Below, in pieces: positions 44,077 to 55,312 of a stretch of 64,000 bases of DNA. The notes under the pieces were generated by a model. The model ran no database searches. It was not told the origin of the DNA and saw only the letters and a list, made by a program, of their open reading frames with translations. This DNA comes from Rhabdophis nuchalis (taxonomy: Eukaryota > Chordata > Lepidosauria > Squamata > Natricidae): NCBI GenBank assembly GCA_039707465.1, contig CM077643.1, positions 39,394,605 through 39,458,604 of the forward strand, written 5' to 3'. Within the stretch, counting starts at the first letter, position 1. Each line of letters begins with the position of its first letter. The translations under genes were made by a program, and so were the position numbers.

Positions 44077-44978
44077 CTGATTTATTTATTTATTTATTTA
44101 AATTTATATCCCGCCCTTCTCCACAGAGGACCCAGGGCGGCGCACAGGAAATTTAAAAACATACAAAATAAAATAAATATAATTTAAAAACTATTAAATA
44201 AACCTATCCTGCGCTAAAACCAAATTTTAAAAACCCAATTTAAAACTATCTAAAAGTCCCTGTGGGAGGTTAGGCTAGGCCGGCTTGTTGAAACAAATAT
44301 GTCTTAAGACATTGGCGGAAGAGGCGGAGGTCGGTGATGGTACGTAATTCAGGGGGTAGGTCATTCCAGAGGGCTGGCCCCGCCACAGAGAAGGCTCTCC
44401 CCCTGGGTGTCGCCAGTCGGCATTGTCCGGCCGACGGCACCCTGAGGAGGCCCTCTCTGTGGGAGCGTATCGGTCTAAGGGATGTATGGGGCAGGAGGCG
44501 GTCTCGCATATAACTAGGCCCCGAGCCATGGAGCGCTTTAAAGATAGTTGTCAAAACCTTGAAGCGCACTCGAAAGGCCACAGGAAGCCAATGCAGCTCG
44601 CGCAGGATCGGTGTTATGTGGGAGCACCTAGTGGCTCCCATAATCACCCGCGCGGCTGCGTTTTGGACTAGCTGTAGCTTTCAAGTGCACCTCAAGGGAA
44701 GCCCCATGTAGAGAGCATTACAATAGTCGAGTCGGGACGTCACGAGAGCTTGAGTGACTGTGCGAAGGGCAGCCCGGTCCAGTAAGGGGCGCAATTGGCG
44801 CATCAGGCGTACCTGATGAAACGCCCCCCTGGCCACGGCTGCCACATGGTCCTCCATGGACAGCCGGGAATCCAGGAGGACACCCAAATTGCGCGCCCTC
44901 TCCACGGGGGCCAATGTTTCGCCCCCAATGGCCAGAGTTGGAGTAATCTGGCTGAACCGGGATGCCGGAAACCACAGC
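44077..44978 (-). mobile_element. L2-clade LINE, truncated and frameshifted
   Basis: Two frames (45004-44681 and 44647-44270) together cover LNLGVLLDSRLSMEDHVAAVARG-type sequence to the C-terminus YLFQQAGLA. A frameshift lies near 44665. The tail is (TTTA)n as read on the plus strand, and the 3' hairpin is at 44105-44145. Confidence 0.92.
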
Positions 44979-45004
44979 TGATCATGTGTATAGCTACTAT
45001 TCAC

Positions 45005-45606
45005 AATTTTTTTCTCCCCACAAAAGTCTGCAGAAATATTTATACTGCATTTGTCTGCTTCCTTTCATTTGGTGCACTTTTCCCCACCAAACAGTACCTT
45101 CAAAAAGAAAATAATACATAATTGCTATGATGAGAACATTCCTGTGCATTTCCCCCCTAAACTACACATTTCAATGTATATTTTTGGAGTTCTGAGCCGC
45201 ATGCCCTCACTGTGAGAAATATGAATTTTGACACATATGGGCTTTATAGCAATATGCAGAGTTTTCTTGACAAGCAAACTAAAGCCAGATAGAACATTTC
45301 GCTTGTATTTTTTCCCTAATTTGCCAGTTCTCATTCAAGTTGATGGAAAGGAATTTGCGTATGGAATTAAATCAAGGAACAAAATTTCACAGACAGGCCT
45401 GGTAACAGGCAAAAAACTCTCCTCTGCTGTTTAATGTATTATTTTATTAATATCTTTATTTTGCAACTGAATATTTTAACCTATCTATAGTGACCATTCA
45501 AGGGCTAAGAGTAGGGCTTAACGTTGATTGTTGATACTGCATGTCCCATATTTCTAATAATCAGATAAGTTTTAAAATCAATTCAATTTGTAATTTTAGA
45601 ATGTTA
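45005..45606. other. No gene recognised
   Basis: Apparently single-copy AT-rich sequence. Confidence 0.45.
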
Positions 45607-45618
45607 TATGCCACCCTG

Positions 45619-45961
45619 TAGGACGCAGTGGCTAAGATGCTGAGCTTGTCAGTCAGAAGGTTGGCAGTTCAGTGGTTCAAATCCCTAGCACTGCGTAATG
45701 CAGTGAGCTCCCATTAGTTGTCCCAGCTTCTGCCAACCTAGCAGTTCAAAAACACATAAATGCAAGTAGAAAAATAGGAACCACCTTTGGGGGGAAGGTA
45801 ACAGCATTCTGTGCACCTTTGGCATTTAGTCATGCTGGCCACATGACCACAGAGACATCTTCAGACAGCGCTGGCTCTTTGGCTTTGAAATGGAGATGAG
45901 CACCACCCCCTAGAGTCGGGAATGACTAGCACGCATGTGCGGGGGAACCTTTACCTTTACC
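45619..45961 (+). mobile_element. Full-length Sauria-type SINE
   Basis: The A box 'tggctaagatgctgagc' and B box 'ggttcaaatccc' mark the tRNA-like head. The body has 'tgcaagtagaaaaatagg' and 'gtcatgctggccacatgaccac', and the tail is (ACCTTT)n. Flanks tatgccaccctg (45607-45618) and tatgccactctg (45962-45973) match at 11 of 12. Confidence 0.88.
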
Positions 45962-46387
45962 TATGCCACTCTGGGAAAAAACTGTGTTTTGAAGAGTATG
46001 TTTTCTTTAAAAATCAATAAAAAATATCCTCTGCCCACTTACACATGCATTAAGCCTCTCACTTTAGGTACTTCAGATAAACTACTATTTCAACCTGCCT
46101 AGAAGGGTTAAAGCAGGGGTCCCCAACCCCCGGGCCGCGGACCGGTGCCAGTCCGTGGCTGGGTGGGAGCCGGGCCGCAGGGCTGGAGAGGAGGAGGAGG
46201 GAGGAGGGGCCATCCCCCTGAGCAGAGCGCGCGGGAGAACGCAGGCGCGGCTGTTCGCGCCGTTGGAGTGTGGCTCTTCCTCCTCCCTCGTCGACGGAGG
46301 GACTCCTGGGTGCCGATTCCCTTCCCTGCTCGCATGCCACTCGTTTTTTTCCAGGGGCTGCGGAGGCTCCACCAGCGGGGGAAGGAA

Positions 46388-46625
46388 CTGGCTGGAGAGG
46401 AGGAGGAGGGAGGAGGGGGCAGTCCATTGGGCAGAGCGCATGGGAGAACGCAGGAGGATGGTGGGGGCTCTTCCTCCACCCTCGTCGGGAGGGTTGCTCC
46501 GGCGGCGCACAGGAGTCCCTCCGTCGACGAGGGTGGAGGAAGAGCCCCCACCATCCTCCTGCGTTCTCTCGCGTACTCTGCCCAATGGGCTGCCCCCTCC
46601 TCCTTCCTCCTCCTCTCCAGCCCTG
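46388..46625. repeat. GC-rich inverted repeat inside the MITE
   Basis: The arms are about 46388-46490 and 46510-46625: 'gcagagcgcatgggagaacgc' pairs with 'gcgttctctcgcgtactctgc'. The loop is about 20 bp. The arms are roughly 100 bp. Confidence 0.85.
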
Positions 46626-46719
46626 CAGCCACAGAGCCTGACCGAGCGAACGAGCGACCAAGCGCGGCAGGCGAGCTGAGGAGGCTGGGGGGGGGGGACG
46701 ACGACGACAGACACACATA

Positions 46720-46969
46720 GAGAGACAGAGAGAGGGAGGGAGGGAGAGAAAGATAGACAGAGACACAGAATGAGTGATTGAGTGAACGCAAGACAGACAG
46801 ACACACGCACACACACACAGAGTGACAGAGATGGGCGGATGAAGGAGAGAGACAGAGAAAGAAAGAGAAAGAAATAGCGAGAGAAAGGGAAAGAGAGAGA
46901 AAGAGAGAAAGAAAGAAATAGCGAGAGAAAGAAAGAGAGACAGAGACAAAGAAAGAGAAAGAGAGAGAG

Positions 46970-47032
<63 letters not shown>

Positions 47033-47033
47033 A
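46720..47033. repeat. Purine-rich simple repeats ending in (GAAA)n
   Basis: GAGA, GACA and GAAA units, with an uninterrupted GAAA run at about 46972-47032. Confidence 0.9.
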
Positions 47034-47223
47034 CTTATGACCACAGTTGAGGCCAAAAGTTTGGTTGCTAACCAAGATCATTGTTAAGTGAGTTTCACAT
47101 TTTCCAAGTTGGCCCCGCCCACCCAGTCACATGACTACTGAGCCACTTAGCCGGTCTGCAGAATTTTCTTTAAAATGAAACCGGTCCCTGGTGAAAAAAA
47201 GGTTGGGGACCCCTGGGTTAAAG

Positions 47224-47584
47224 TATCTGTGGTCCTGTGGAAGCTATAAGATTTCAACTCCTCTCATCATTGGAATCAATAATAATGAAAACATAAGGAC
47301 TTATTTGCTTTTTCAACACTGATGGGTCAGATCAATATGTCCACGCCTTGCATTTCCCCCAAAATATCCCATAAATGAAATTACTATTTTCACAGAGCTC
47401 AGAATGTTAAACTATATTTTAGGAAGTTTTTTTGGGGAAACTTTTCTGCATGCATACAAACATATCAGCCTTTTCCCTTCCAAGGTAAGAAACATTATAC
47501 AGAGGGCAGAATCAGAATTTAAAAAATAGTCAGTAAAATAAATGATAGGTAAAAGATGAGAAAAGGAAACATAAATAAACTAAC
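47224..47584. other. No gene recognised
   Basis: Apparently single-copy. Confidence 0.45.
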
Positions 47585-47946
47585 TATCAACTTTGAACCG
47601 AACCTGGCACAGCCATTTTTATGTTACTCAGTTGCCACACAGAGAGGGAAGGGGGAAGGAGGTTGGAATGTCATACTTGACACAACAGAGAGCTTTCTCA
47701 CGAGAACCAAGGTCATCTCTACTAGCAATGGATAAGGTCAGCCTGGGGAGCCCACCAATTGACCTAATTGGTCAACGTGACCTGTGTCACTTGGGAATGG
47801 GGTTATTTCTTATTTTTAATTATGCTGCAACCACAGGAAATATTTAGAGTTGGTTTTCCTTTAGAGCTGTGCTGATATGATGTACTCAATAAAGAAGATC
47901 TTTGAGGAGGATTCTAGTCTCAGAGTTCTGATTTACTTGACTTCAT
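47585..47946 (+). mobile_element. Putative solo LTR
   Basis: A poly(A) signal AATAAA at 47889 is followed by 'gaagatctttgaggagg' and 'cagagttctgattta', which looks like an R/U5 end. No boundary duplication was seen, so this is tentative. Confidence 0.3.
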
Positions 47947-48189
47947 TAGTCAGAACCTTGACACCAACTTTGTACAACTATTATTTTATACTGTCCATGC
48001 TTTTTTATCTTTGCAATCATAGCTTCCACCAGAGGCTGTTTAATACATTGCCTTTTGCTCTTTAAATATCTCACCTTTTTTCTTTTTCTTTTTCTTTTTA
48101 AGGTCTCATCCACTCCATCCATCCCAGCATAACTATCTCAGTTTCCTCCTACCCTTCTTCTCAACCCATTCACTTTTCTTTCAGATACA

Positions 48190-48812
48190 GGTAGTCCTTG
48201 ACTTATGACTGCAATTGAGCCCCAAGTTTCTATGGCTAAGTGAAACATACTTATTTCAAGTGGCCGGCCTGGCATAGTTTTTAAATTGATTTTGGCATAG
48301 TTTTTTAAATTGAATTTTAGCACGGGTTCGCTTAATTTAATTTACTTTTAACATTTTATTACATTTATTGTATTGTGTTTTACTGTTCCCTGTGCACCGC
48401 CCTGAGTCCCAAAATTGGGAGATAGGGTGGTATATAAATATGAACAAACAAATAAATAAATAAATAAATAAACATTTGTTAAGTGAATTTTGCCCCATTT
48501 TACGACCTTTCTTGCCGCCATTGTCAAGTGAATCACTGCAGTTGGTAAGTTAGTAATATGGCTATTAACTGAATCTGACTTCCCCATCATCTTTGCTTGT
48601 CAGAAGGTCGCAAAAGGGGATGACGTGACCCAGGGACACTGCAACCGTCATAAATATGAGTCAGTTGCCAAATGTCTGAATTTTGATCATGTGACCAAAG
48701 GGATGCTGCAATGGCTGTAAGTGCAAAAAATGGTCACAAGTTACTCTTTACAGTGCCATTGCAACTTTAAACAGTCACTAAATGAACTGTTGTAAGTTAA
48801 GAACTACCTTAT
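48190..48812 (+). mobile_element. Tc1/mariner-like MITE split by L2
   Basis: The ends 'caggtagtccttgactta' and 'taagttaagaactacct' are inverted, and TA flanks both sides. The interior repeats 'gtcataaatatgagtcagttgcca' and 'gaattttgatcatgtgacc' also seen at 60062. An L2 3' end is inserted at 48262-48475. Confidence 0.75.
48262..48475 (+). mobile_element. L2 3' end nested in a MITE
   Basis: 'tggccggcctggcatag' continues to the terminal hairpin 'gtgcaccgccctgagtccc..ggtggtatataa' and an (AAAT)n tail. Confidence 0.88.
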
Positions 48813-48847
48813 TCCTTTGTTTTCTTTATATGATCCAACCTCCTCAT

Positions 48848-49108
48848 CAGGGGTGGGTCCTGGATTCTTTTATTGCCGGTTTGCTCAGGGAAGCGCTTCA
48901 GGCGTGTGCATGCTTTGCACACATGTTTGATGCATGTTACACGTGCATACACAGTAGTGGAAAAATCGCTTCTGCGCATGTGCAGAAGCAAAAAACAAGA
49001 TGGTACCACCTACAGCACCACCGATAGAACTGGTTCGGGGTGTGTGTGGGCGGCTGAGTTACTACCTACTTGGCCGAACCATTCCGAACCGATAGGAACC
49101 CACCTCAG
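48848..49108. mobile_element. hAT-like MITE
   Basis: It runs from 'caggggtgggtcc' to 'ggaacccacctcag', with exact 8-bp duplication ctcctcat at 48840-48847 and 49109-49116. The 'cttctgcgcatgtgcagaag' palindrome is central. Confidence 0.94.
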
Positions 49109-49116
49109 CTCCTCAT

Positions 49117-49614
49117 TCACATTTGCATTTAATCCCTGTGCATCCAGCACACATTCATTTTTGACTTTCTCCCTTCTTGTTTCACTACCCTGTATAGACG
49201 AATGGGGAGTTCTGAGAGCTGAAGTCCATCCATCTTCAGGTTAAGAAGCATTGCACTACACACATCCCTCAATTATGCCATTCCCACTGCATTCAACTTA
49301 TTTTTACATTTCTCTCCAATCAAAATAACTATGAATAATTGAAGTGAGCTAATTCTGGAAAAGTTGAAGTGCACCTATAAAAGACTCCAAAGATTCCTTT
49401 CAAGGACTTTCAGCTGGATACCTCCAAGAGTTCCAAAGATTTAGATTCTCATTTAGGTTAAGTATTATTTTTACACAATCACTATGATCTAGATTTTAAA
49501 AAAAATATGTTGCCAACAGAGGTAAGATAATTTTAAGAGTATATCTGGATAAGAGATAGGCCCGAAAGGACCAATAAGGTGCACACAAGTAAATTGAATA
49601 GTATCAAGATACAA
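49117..49614. other. No gene recognised
   Basis: Apparently single-copy. Confidence 0.45.
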
Positions 49615-50381
49615 TAATAATACAATAATACAATACAATAGCAGAGTTGGAAGGGACCTTGTAGGTCTTCTAGTCCAACCCCCTGCATGGGCAGGAACCT
49701 TATACCATTTCAGACAAATGGCTGTCTAACATCTTTTTAAAGACTTCCAGGGTTGGGGCATTCACAACTGCTGGAGGCAAGCTGTTCCAGAGGTTAACTG
49801 TTCTTACTGTTAGGAAATTTCTCCTTAGTTCTAAGTTGCTTCTCTCCTTGGTTAGTTTCCACCCATTGCTCCTTGTCCTGCCCCCAGGTGCCTTGGAGAA
49901 TAGTTTGACTCCCTCTTCTTTGTGGCACCCTCTGAGATATCGGAACACTGCTATCATGTCTCCCCTGGTCCTTCTCTTCATCAAACTAGACATACCCAGC
50001 TCCTGCAGCCGTTCTTCATATGTCTTAGTCTCCAGTCCTCTAATCATCTTGGTTGCTCTTCTCTGCACTCTTTCCAGAGTCTCGACGTCTTTTCTACATC
50101 GTGGCGACCAAAACTGTATGCAGTATTCCAAGTGTGGCCTTACCAAGGCACTATACAGTGGCATTAACACTTCACGCGATCTAGATTCTATCCCTCTGTT
50201 GATGCAGCCTAGAACTGTGTTGGCTTTTTTGGCAGCTGCTGCACACTGCTGGCTCATATTTAGATGGTTGTCCACTAGGATTCCGAGATCCCTCTCACAG
50301 TTGCTACTATCGAGCAAGGTACCACCTATACTGTACTTGTGCATTTGGTTTTTCTTGCCTATATGTAGGACCTTACTTTTT
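49615..50381 (-). mobile_element. CR1 LINE 3' end with AATAC tail
   Basis: A 214-codon open frame (50344-49700) encodes the CR1 C-terminus: NCERDLGILVDNHLN, LVRPHLEYCIQFWSPRC, LERVQRRATKMIRGL, LFSKAPGGRTRSNGWKL and LWNSLPPAVVNAP. The tail (49612-49639) is built of AATAC and AATA units. The copy is 5'-truncated but young. Confidence 0.94.
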
Positions 50382-50436
50382 TCACAAATAGCATTATACG
50401 TTTAGTCTGTATAGTAAAAATACGATTCGGTTAGGC

Positions 50437-50571
50437 CAGGGGTCTACAAAGTGGGCTCTTTTAAGACTGGTGGACTTTAACTCCCAGAATTCCCCAGCCA
50501 GCTATGCTGGCTGGGGAATTCTGGGAGTTGAAGTCCACCAGTCTTAAAAGAGCCCACTTTGCAGACCCCTG
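50437..50571. mobile_element. 135-bp palindromic hAT-like MITE
   Basis: Arms of about 65 bp ('caggggtctacaaagtggg' and 'cccactttgcagacccctg') are nearly perfect inverted copies. The exact duplication ggttaggc lies at 50429-50436 and 50572-50579. Confidence 0.96.
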
Positions 50572-50781
50572 GGTTAGGCAAAACGTGGATTACAGAGGCC
50601 AGGATGGGTAAAAAATGGTCTGAATATAATGTGCGTTTCTCTTGGTGTTATCCATTTCTTTGCTTCTGAGCACTTCTACTTAGATGGAACAACATGCTTG
50701 AGTCTCAGCCTCCCATAAGGCTGAACTAGTAGTTAATCGTTCATTGGTAAAGTGAACATAGGTAGGGGATGAGCTGTCAGG

Positions 50782-51236
50782 CAGGCATGGGCTTCAAAAA
50801 TTTCAGGAATGGGTTCTCTGCCTGGTTGCTGGGTGGGCATGGCCATGGTGGGCGTGGCCTAGTCATCCTAGTCAGCATCACGGTAGGTGGGGTGCATTTT
50901 TGCTTTCTTCAGGCTCTGGAGGCTTTCCTCAAGCCTCTGGGAGGTGAAAACTGACTCCCCTGGGCTCCGAAGGCCCTCTGGAGGCTGGAAACAGGCCTGT
51001 TTTCAGCCTTCCAGAACTTCCAAGAGCCTCATTTTTTCCCCACTGAGCCTCTGCATGGGCCCTGCACTTGCCTCACATCTAAAACGGGTCATGTGGAGAT
51101 TCCTGGGAGTAGTGGGGTGGGAGGGGTGGGAGGGGAGGGGCCAGCCAAGGGTGAGATTTGGAGGTTCTCTGAACTGGCCATAATATCAGCTATGGGTTCT
51201 CCTGAACCCAGACGAACACGTAGCAGCCCACCCCTG
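50782..51236. mobile_element. hAT-like MITE
   Basis: It runs from 'caggcatgggcttc' to 'gcagcccacccctg'. The flanks ctgtcagg (50774-50781) and ccctcagg (51237-51244) match at 6 of 8. GC-rich inner blocks resemble those in 5023-5394. Confidence 0.78.
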
Positions 51237-51359
51237 CCCTCAGGAGGAAGTACAATTTTGCTTATCTGTCCTAACACCACTTTCTCCAATCAAAGTGAAT
51301 ATTTGTAGCTCAGGGTTGAACGGTGGTCTCTTTGTTGATCTCTGAGCTTGGTGGTTTTC

Positions 51360-51412
51360 TTGTAGATGTTTCATTATCCCACAAGGTAACATCATCAGTG
51401 CTAGAAGAGTTT
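51360..51412 (-). ncRNA. Hammerhead-like repeat, copy on minus strand
   Basis: Read on the minus strand: CTGATGA (51398-51392), a TTACC stem side, then GAAA (51372-51369) and CATC. The pairing stem side has decayed. The same family occurs at 52421. Confidence 0.4.
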
Positions 51413-51426
51413 GGTCTCTCATTACC

Positions 51427-51914
51427 CGCTTCAAGGTGTTGGTAACCATCTTCAAAGCGCTCTATGGCACGGGTCCTGGTTATTTGCGAGATCGCCTCCT
51501 ACCACACACCTCCCTTCGTCCTGTCCGTTCCCACAGAGAGGGCCTCCTCAGGGTGCCGTCCACCGGTCAATGCCGGCTGGTGACTCCCTGGAGTAGGGCC
51601 TTCTCTGTGGTGGGTCCAGCCCTTTGGAACGACCTACCCCCCGATCTTCACACCATCGCTGACCTTCGCCTTTTCTGTCGGACGCTCAAAGCACATTTCT
51701 TCCACCTGGCCGACCTGGCATAGATTAATTGGTTAATTTTAAATTTATATTTAATTGTTTTAACTATTTTAGCACAGATTTAATTATTTAATTCGGTTTT
51801 ATATTGTACATATTTGTTGTGGTTTTATCTTTTCTGTGCACCGCCCTGAGTCCTACTTCGGAGAATAGGGCGGTATATAAATTTAATAAAATAAAATAAA
51901 ATAAATAAATAAAT
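51427..51914 (+). mobile_element. L2-clade LINE 3' end
   Basis: A 96-codon frame encodes VTIFKALYGTGPGYLRDRL, SHREGLLRVPS and LWNDLPPDL to the C-terminus. The 3' hairpin 'gtgcaccgccctgagtcc..gggcggtatataa' and a tail of AAATA units complete it. Confidence 0.92.
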
Positions 51915-52064
51915 TATATACAAATGACTTGCCATGTCAGTGTTGGTGGGGGTGTTCTTGGTGGCTCAGGCAGTTGTTTACTGAGTAGATAGTTCCTTGA
52001 TTGGGGTATTGTTTACTGTTTCAACTTAATCTCTTTTGTTTGGGTATTGATTGCTGGTCAGGAC

Positions 52065-52335
52065 CAGTAGTGGGCTCCTACTGGTTCAGACCGGTTCAGC
52101 CAAACTGGTAGTGGTTTGGTGGCCTGGGTTGCTGGAACTGGCAGCGACCCAGGCCTGACACGCCCCTGAACCAGTTCTCCTATGGTGCTGCTATCTTGAT
52201 TTTCAGTTCTCAGCTTGTGCAGAACTATTTTCATTGCACAATTTTTTTTCATTTTTTAAAGTTTTGCATATGCACAGACCTATTTATGTGCAAAAGCGTA
52301 CTTGCAAAAAGTACGCCGGCAGCAACCCGCCCCTG
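52065..52335. mobile_element. hAT-like MITE
   Basis: It runs from 'cagtagtgggctcctac' to 'gcaacccgcccctg', with exact 8-bp duplication gtcaggac at 52057-52064 and 52336-52343. Confidence 0.94.
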
Positions 52336-52420
52336 GTCAGGACCTGGTGTGGGTCTCGCATGAACACTGATAGGGTAAGCCACAACAGAGAACAAACAGA
52401 GAACAAACACAACTCCCTTG

Positions 52421-52500
52421 TAGCACTGATGAGATTACCTAGTTGGGTAACGAAACTTCTGCAAGAAAGTAACCAAGCTCAGAGAGCACCAGGGATTACT
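52421..52500 (+). ncRNA. Hammerhead-like core in a repeat
   Basis: CTGATGA (52426-52432) is followed by a G, a stem TTACC/GGTAA with loop TAGTTG, then C and GAAA (52452-52455). The base after GAAAC reads TTC where GTC is expected at a cleavage site. It may be an inactive descendant. Confidence 0.45.
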
Positions 52501-52647
52501 CCATTTTCTGTGTTAGTGGTTATTTATTTCTTCTGCTTGTGTGCTTCCAGGCTCTTGGATCTCATTTTAGTCCTCCAGGATAGCAAGGATTTCTTTTTCA
52601 ACCCAATCAGCTTAAATCTCCTTTTGCAATCTAGCAATTTGAAAGCC

Positions 52648-52847
52648 TGTAAAAATGCAAGAAGAAAAATAGGAACCACCTTTGGTGGGAAGCTAACAGT
52701 GCCTTCGACATTTAGTCATACTGGCCACATGACCACAGAGACATCTTAGGACAATGCTGGCTTCTTCAGCTTTGAAATGGAGACGATCGCTGCCCCCTAG
52801 AGTCGGGAATGACTAGCACATATGTGCGAGCGGAACCTTTACCTTTA
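52648..52847 (+). mobile_element. Sauria-type SINE, 3' part
   Basis: 'tgcaagaagaaaaataggaacc', 'catactggccacatgaccac', 'ctagagtcgggaatgactagca' and 'aacctttaccttta' match the 45619 copy. The tRNA-like head is missing. Confidence 0.85.
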
Positions 52848-52883
52848 AGATGTAGAGATGGGGCTGCTTGCTTCTATCCTTGC

Positions 52884-53022
52884 AGTTTTTCTCAACCTTG
52901 GCAACTTTAAGCTTTATAGGCTTCCAACTCCCAGAATTCCCCAACCAGCATGCTAGCTGGGGAATTCCGGGATCGAAGTGTCTCTGCTGAAAATTGCCAA
53001 GGTTGAGAAGCACCGGTCTTGC
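52884..53022. mobile_element. Palindromic hAT-like MITE
   Basis: 'tttctcaaccttggcaactttaa' and the inverse 'ttgccaaggttgagaag' bound a core 'actcccagaattcccc' shared with 50437 and 7954. No clean target duplication. Confidence 0.75.
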
Positions 53023-53667
53023 ATACAAAGCTCAGCCTCTGGCACAATTCACCACCAGCTCTTGCCAACGTTTTAATGCTGTTCAACACATTTCACAGTT
53101 CTGTTTATCTCAAAGTTCAATAAAGCAGTTTGTTGCCCAGTTATTCTCTGTTTTCCTCCCCATCTCAAACTTTTCATACTGTTAAACACTCCAATGCCAG
53201 CATGGACTAAACTTTGCCTAAGATAGAGCTTTACCAAATGATGTTTTTGTTTTTTGTTTTTTCACAGAGAAGCCATCCTGCTGTGATTTAGGCTGGAGAG
53301 TTTTGAGACAAATGTGAAAGTAAATGAGAAACTGGGAAACGTAATAGAATCTGTACCATATAATTAAAACCATTGGACAGATGCAAATGCAGAAGTCTGC
53401 CACTCTATTGCCCTATCAAACTCTGCATCAGACCCAGAAAAAAAAATCCAACTTTTGGATTCAAAAGGCTCCATTTAATTTCTCAGATAGTGATCTATTA
53501 CTTTTACACTAAAAGGTTCATCACGAAAGGAGTGTAATTGTGGAAGGTCTGTTACTATTGTATTAGTCTGACAATCTTGGTTTGCTTACCAGGAGATTTC
53601 TGGGAAGACAGATGAGGCCTAAAAACTATCCATTAGCTAAATCCATAATATCCATACCTAGGGTCTA
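53023..53667. other. No gene recognised
   Basis: Apparently single-copy. Confidence 0.45.
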
Positions 53668-53835
53668 CTAAAATTTGCCTCCAGAAGTAGTGAATGCTCC
53701 AACACTGGAAGTCTTTAAGAAGATGTTGGATAACCATTTGTCTGAAGTTGTGTAGGATTTCCTGCCTGAGTAGGGGGTTGGACTAGATGACCTCCAAGGT
53801 CCCTTCTAACTCTGTTCTATTCTATTCTAAAATGA
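53668..53835 (+). mobile_element. CR1 3' end
   Basis: 'ctccagaagtagtgaatgctcc', 'ggaagtctttaagaagatg' and 'ggttggactagatgacctcc' end in 'ctattctattcta', an AATAG-type tail region. Confidence 0.9.
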
Positions 53836-54175
53836 TTGCTTGAGGTTCTTGGCTGTAATGAGATAAGATAATTTAGCATTATATGAGGAAAAACAATGGA
53901 ATCAGGAGTTTGAAAGGAATGACATATCAGATGACATCAAAATACAACTTCAGTAATATTAATAATTCTCATCTCTGTTTGATTGTTTATAACCCTCAGT
54001 TGGGTGAAATGGTGTATCATAGGGCAACAATTTTTTGAAGCAAATGTACTCAAATGGGCTGACATAAAGAATGCATTAAAATTTGGGACCCACGCCACCT
54101 GTGGAATTCAAACTTTGCAAAGTTGTGGCTGCTTTGGTGGTGCTGCACTGCTGCACTGCGGAATCACCATGATCA
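53836..54175. other. No gene recognised
   Basis: Apparently single-copy flank between two CR1 copies. Confidence 0.45.
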
Positions 54176-54905
54176 ACAATACAATACAATACAATAGCAG
54201 AGTTGGAAGGGACCTTGTAGGTCTTCTAGTCCAACCCCCTGCGTGGCCAGGAACCTTATACCATTTCAGACAAATGGCTATCTAACATCTTTTTAAAGAC
54301 ATCCAGGGTTGGGGCATTCACAACTTCTGGAGGCAAGCTGTTCCAGAGGTTAATTGTTCTAACTGTCAGGAAATTTCTCCTTAGTTCTAAGTTGCTTCTC
54401 TCCTTGATTAGTTTCCACCCATTGCTTCTTGTCCTGCCCCCAGGTGCCTTGGAGAATAGTTTGGCTCCCTCTTCTCTGTGGCACCCTCTGAGATATCGGA
54501 ACACTGCTATTATGTCTCCCCTGGTCCTTTTCTTCATCAAACTAGACATACCCAGCTCCTGCAACCGTTCTTCATATGTTTTAGTCTCCAGTTCCCTAAT
54601 CATCTTGGTTGCTCTTCTCTGCACTCTTTCCAGAGTCTCCACGTCTTTTCTACATCGTGGCGACCAAAACTGTATGCAGTATTCCAAGTGTGGCCTTACC
54701 AAGGCACTATACAGTGGCATTAACACTTCACGTGATCTAGATTCTATCCCTCTGTTTATGCAGCCTAGAACTGTGTTGGCTTTTTTGGCAGCTGCTGCAC
54801 ACTGCTGGCTCATATTTAAATGGTTGTCCACTAGGATTCCTAGATCCCTCTCACAGTTGCTACTATTGAGAAAGGTACCACCTATACTGTACCTGTGCAT
54901 TTTGT
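54176..54905 (-). mobile_element. CR1 LINE 3' end with AATAC tail
   Basis: The 214-codon frame (54900-54256) is colinear with the copy at 49700-50344 and differs at about a dozen residues. The (AATAC)n tail is at 54177-54195. The 5' end is truncated at nearly the same point as at 50381. Confidence 0.94.
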
Positions 54906-55104
54906 TTCACACCATCATGTGATCATCATTTCCAATGCTCCCTGCCAGGTTCCTGTAAGGAACGTCAGTGGGGAAGCTGGCAGGAAATCAAAAATCATCC
55001 CCACTCCCATTGCTTTTTCACCCATTCTCTTTCTCACTTCGGTAAGAAAACATCTCTGAAACAATGATCGAATGGGTCATGGATTGCCTGATTTAATATT
55101 ATGA

Positions 55105-55312
55105 ATAGAGGAGCTACTAACAGTATAACAGTTGGAAAGGACTCTGGAGTTCTTCCAGTTCAACCCCCTCCTCATGCAGGAGACTCTGTGCCATTTCAGA
55201 AAAATCTCTTCTTAAAAACCTCCATTGATGGAGAACCCACCATTATGTTGGAGAATCCATCACTGTGCTGGTGGGAAGCTGTTCCACTGATTAATTACTC
55301 TCACTTTTAGAA
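55105..55312 (-). mobile_element. CR1 3' fragment
   Basis: 'aacagttggaaaggactctgg', 'caaccccctcctcatgcagg' and 'gaagctgttccactgattaat' match the CR1 tail order, with small insertions. Confidence 0.78.

Larger units (their letters stand above)
46114..47215. mobile_element. 1.1-kb hAT-like MITE with internal hairpins
   Basis: The ends 'caggggtccccaacc' and 'ggttggggacccctg' are perfect inverted copies, with exact 8-bp duplication ggttaaag at 46106-46113 and 47216-47223. The interior is GC-rich, with three related blocks (46180, 46391 direct; 46620 inverted), a (GAAA)n tract and, at 47033-47100, a scrap of the Tc1/mariner-like MITE. Long frames across it are low-complexity artefacts. Confidence 0.95.

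Noticed and set aside
45619..45700. tRNA gene
   Set aside because: A and B boxes are present, but the acceptor and anticodon arms are not preserved and the sequence continues into a SINE body.
46059..47081. Overlapping long open frames of 174-340 codons on both strands
   Set aside because: They arise from a GC-rich inverted repeat and a (GAAA)n tract inside a MITE with exact ends. The Ser/Leu/Phe and Arg/Pro runs are low-complexity.
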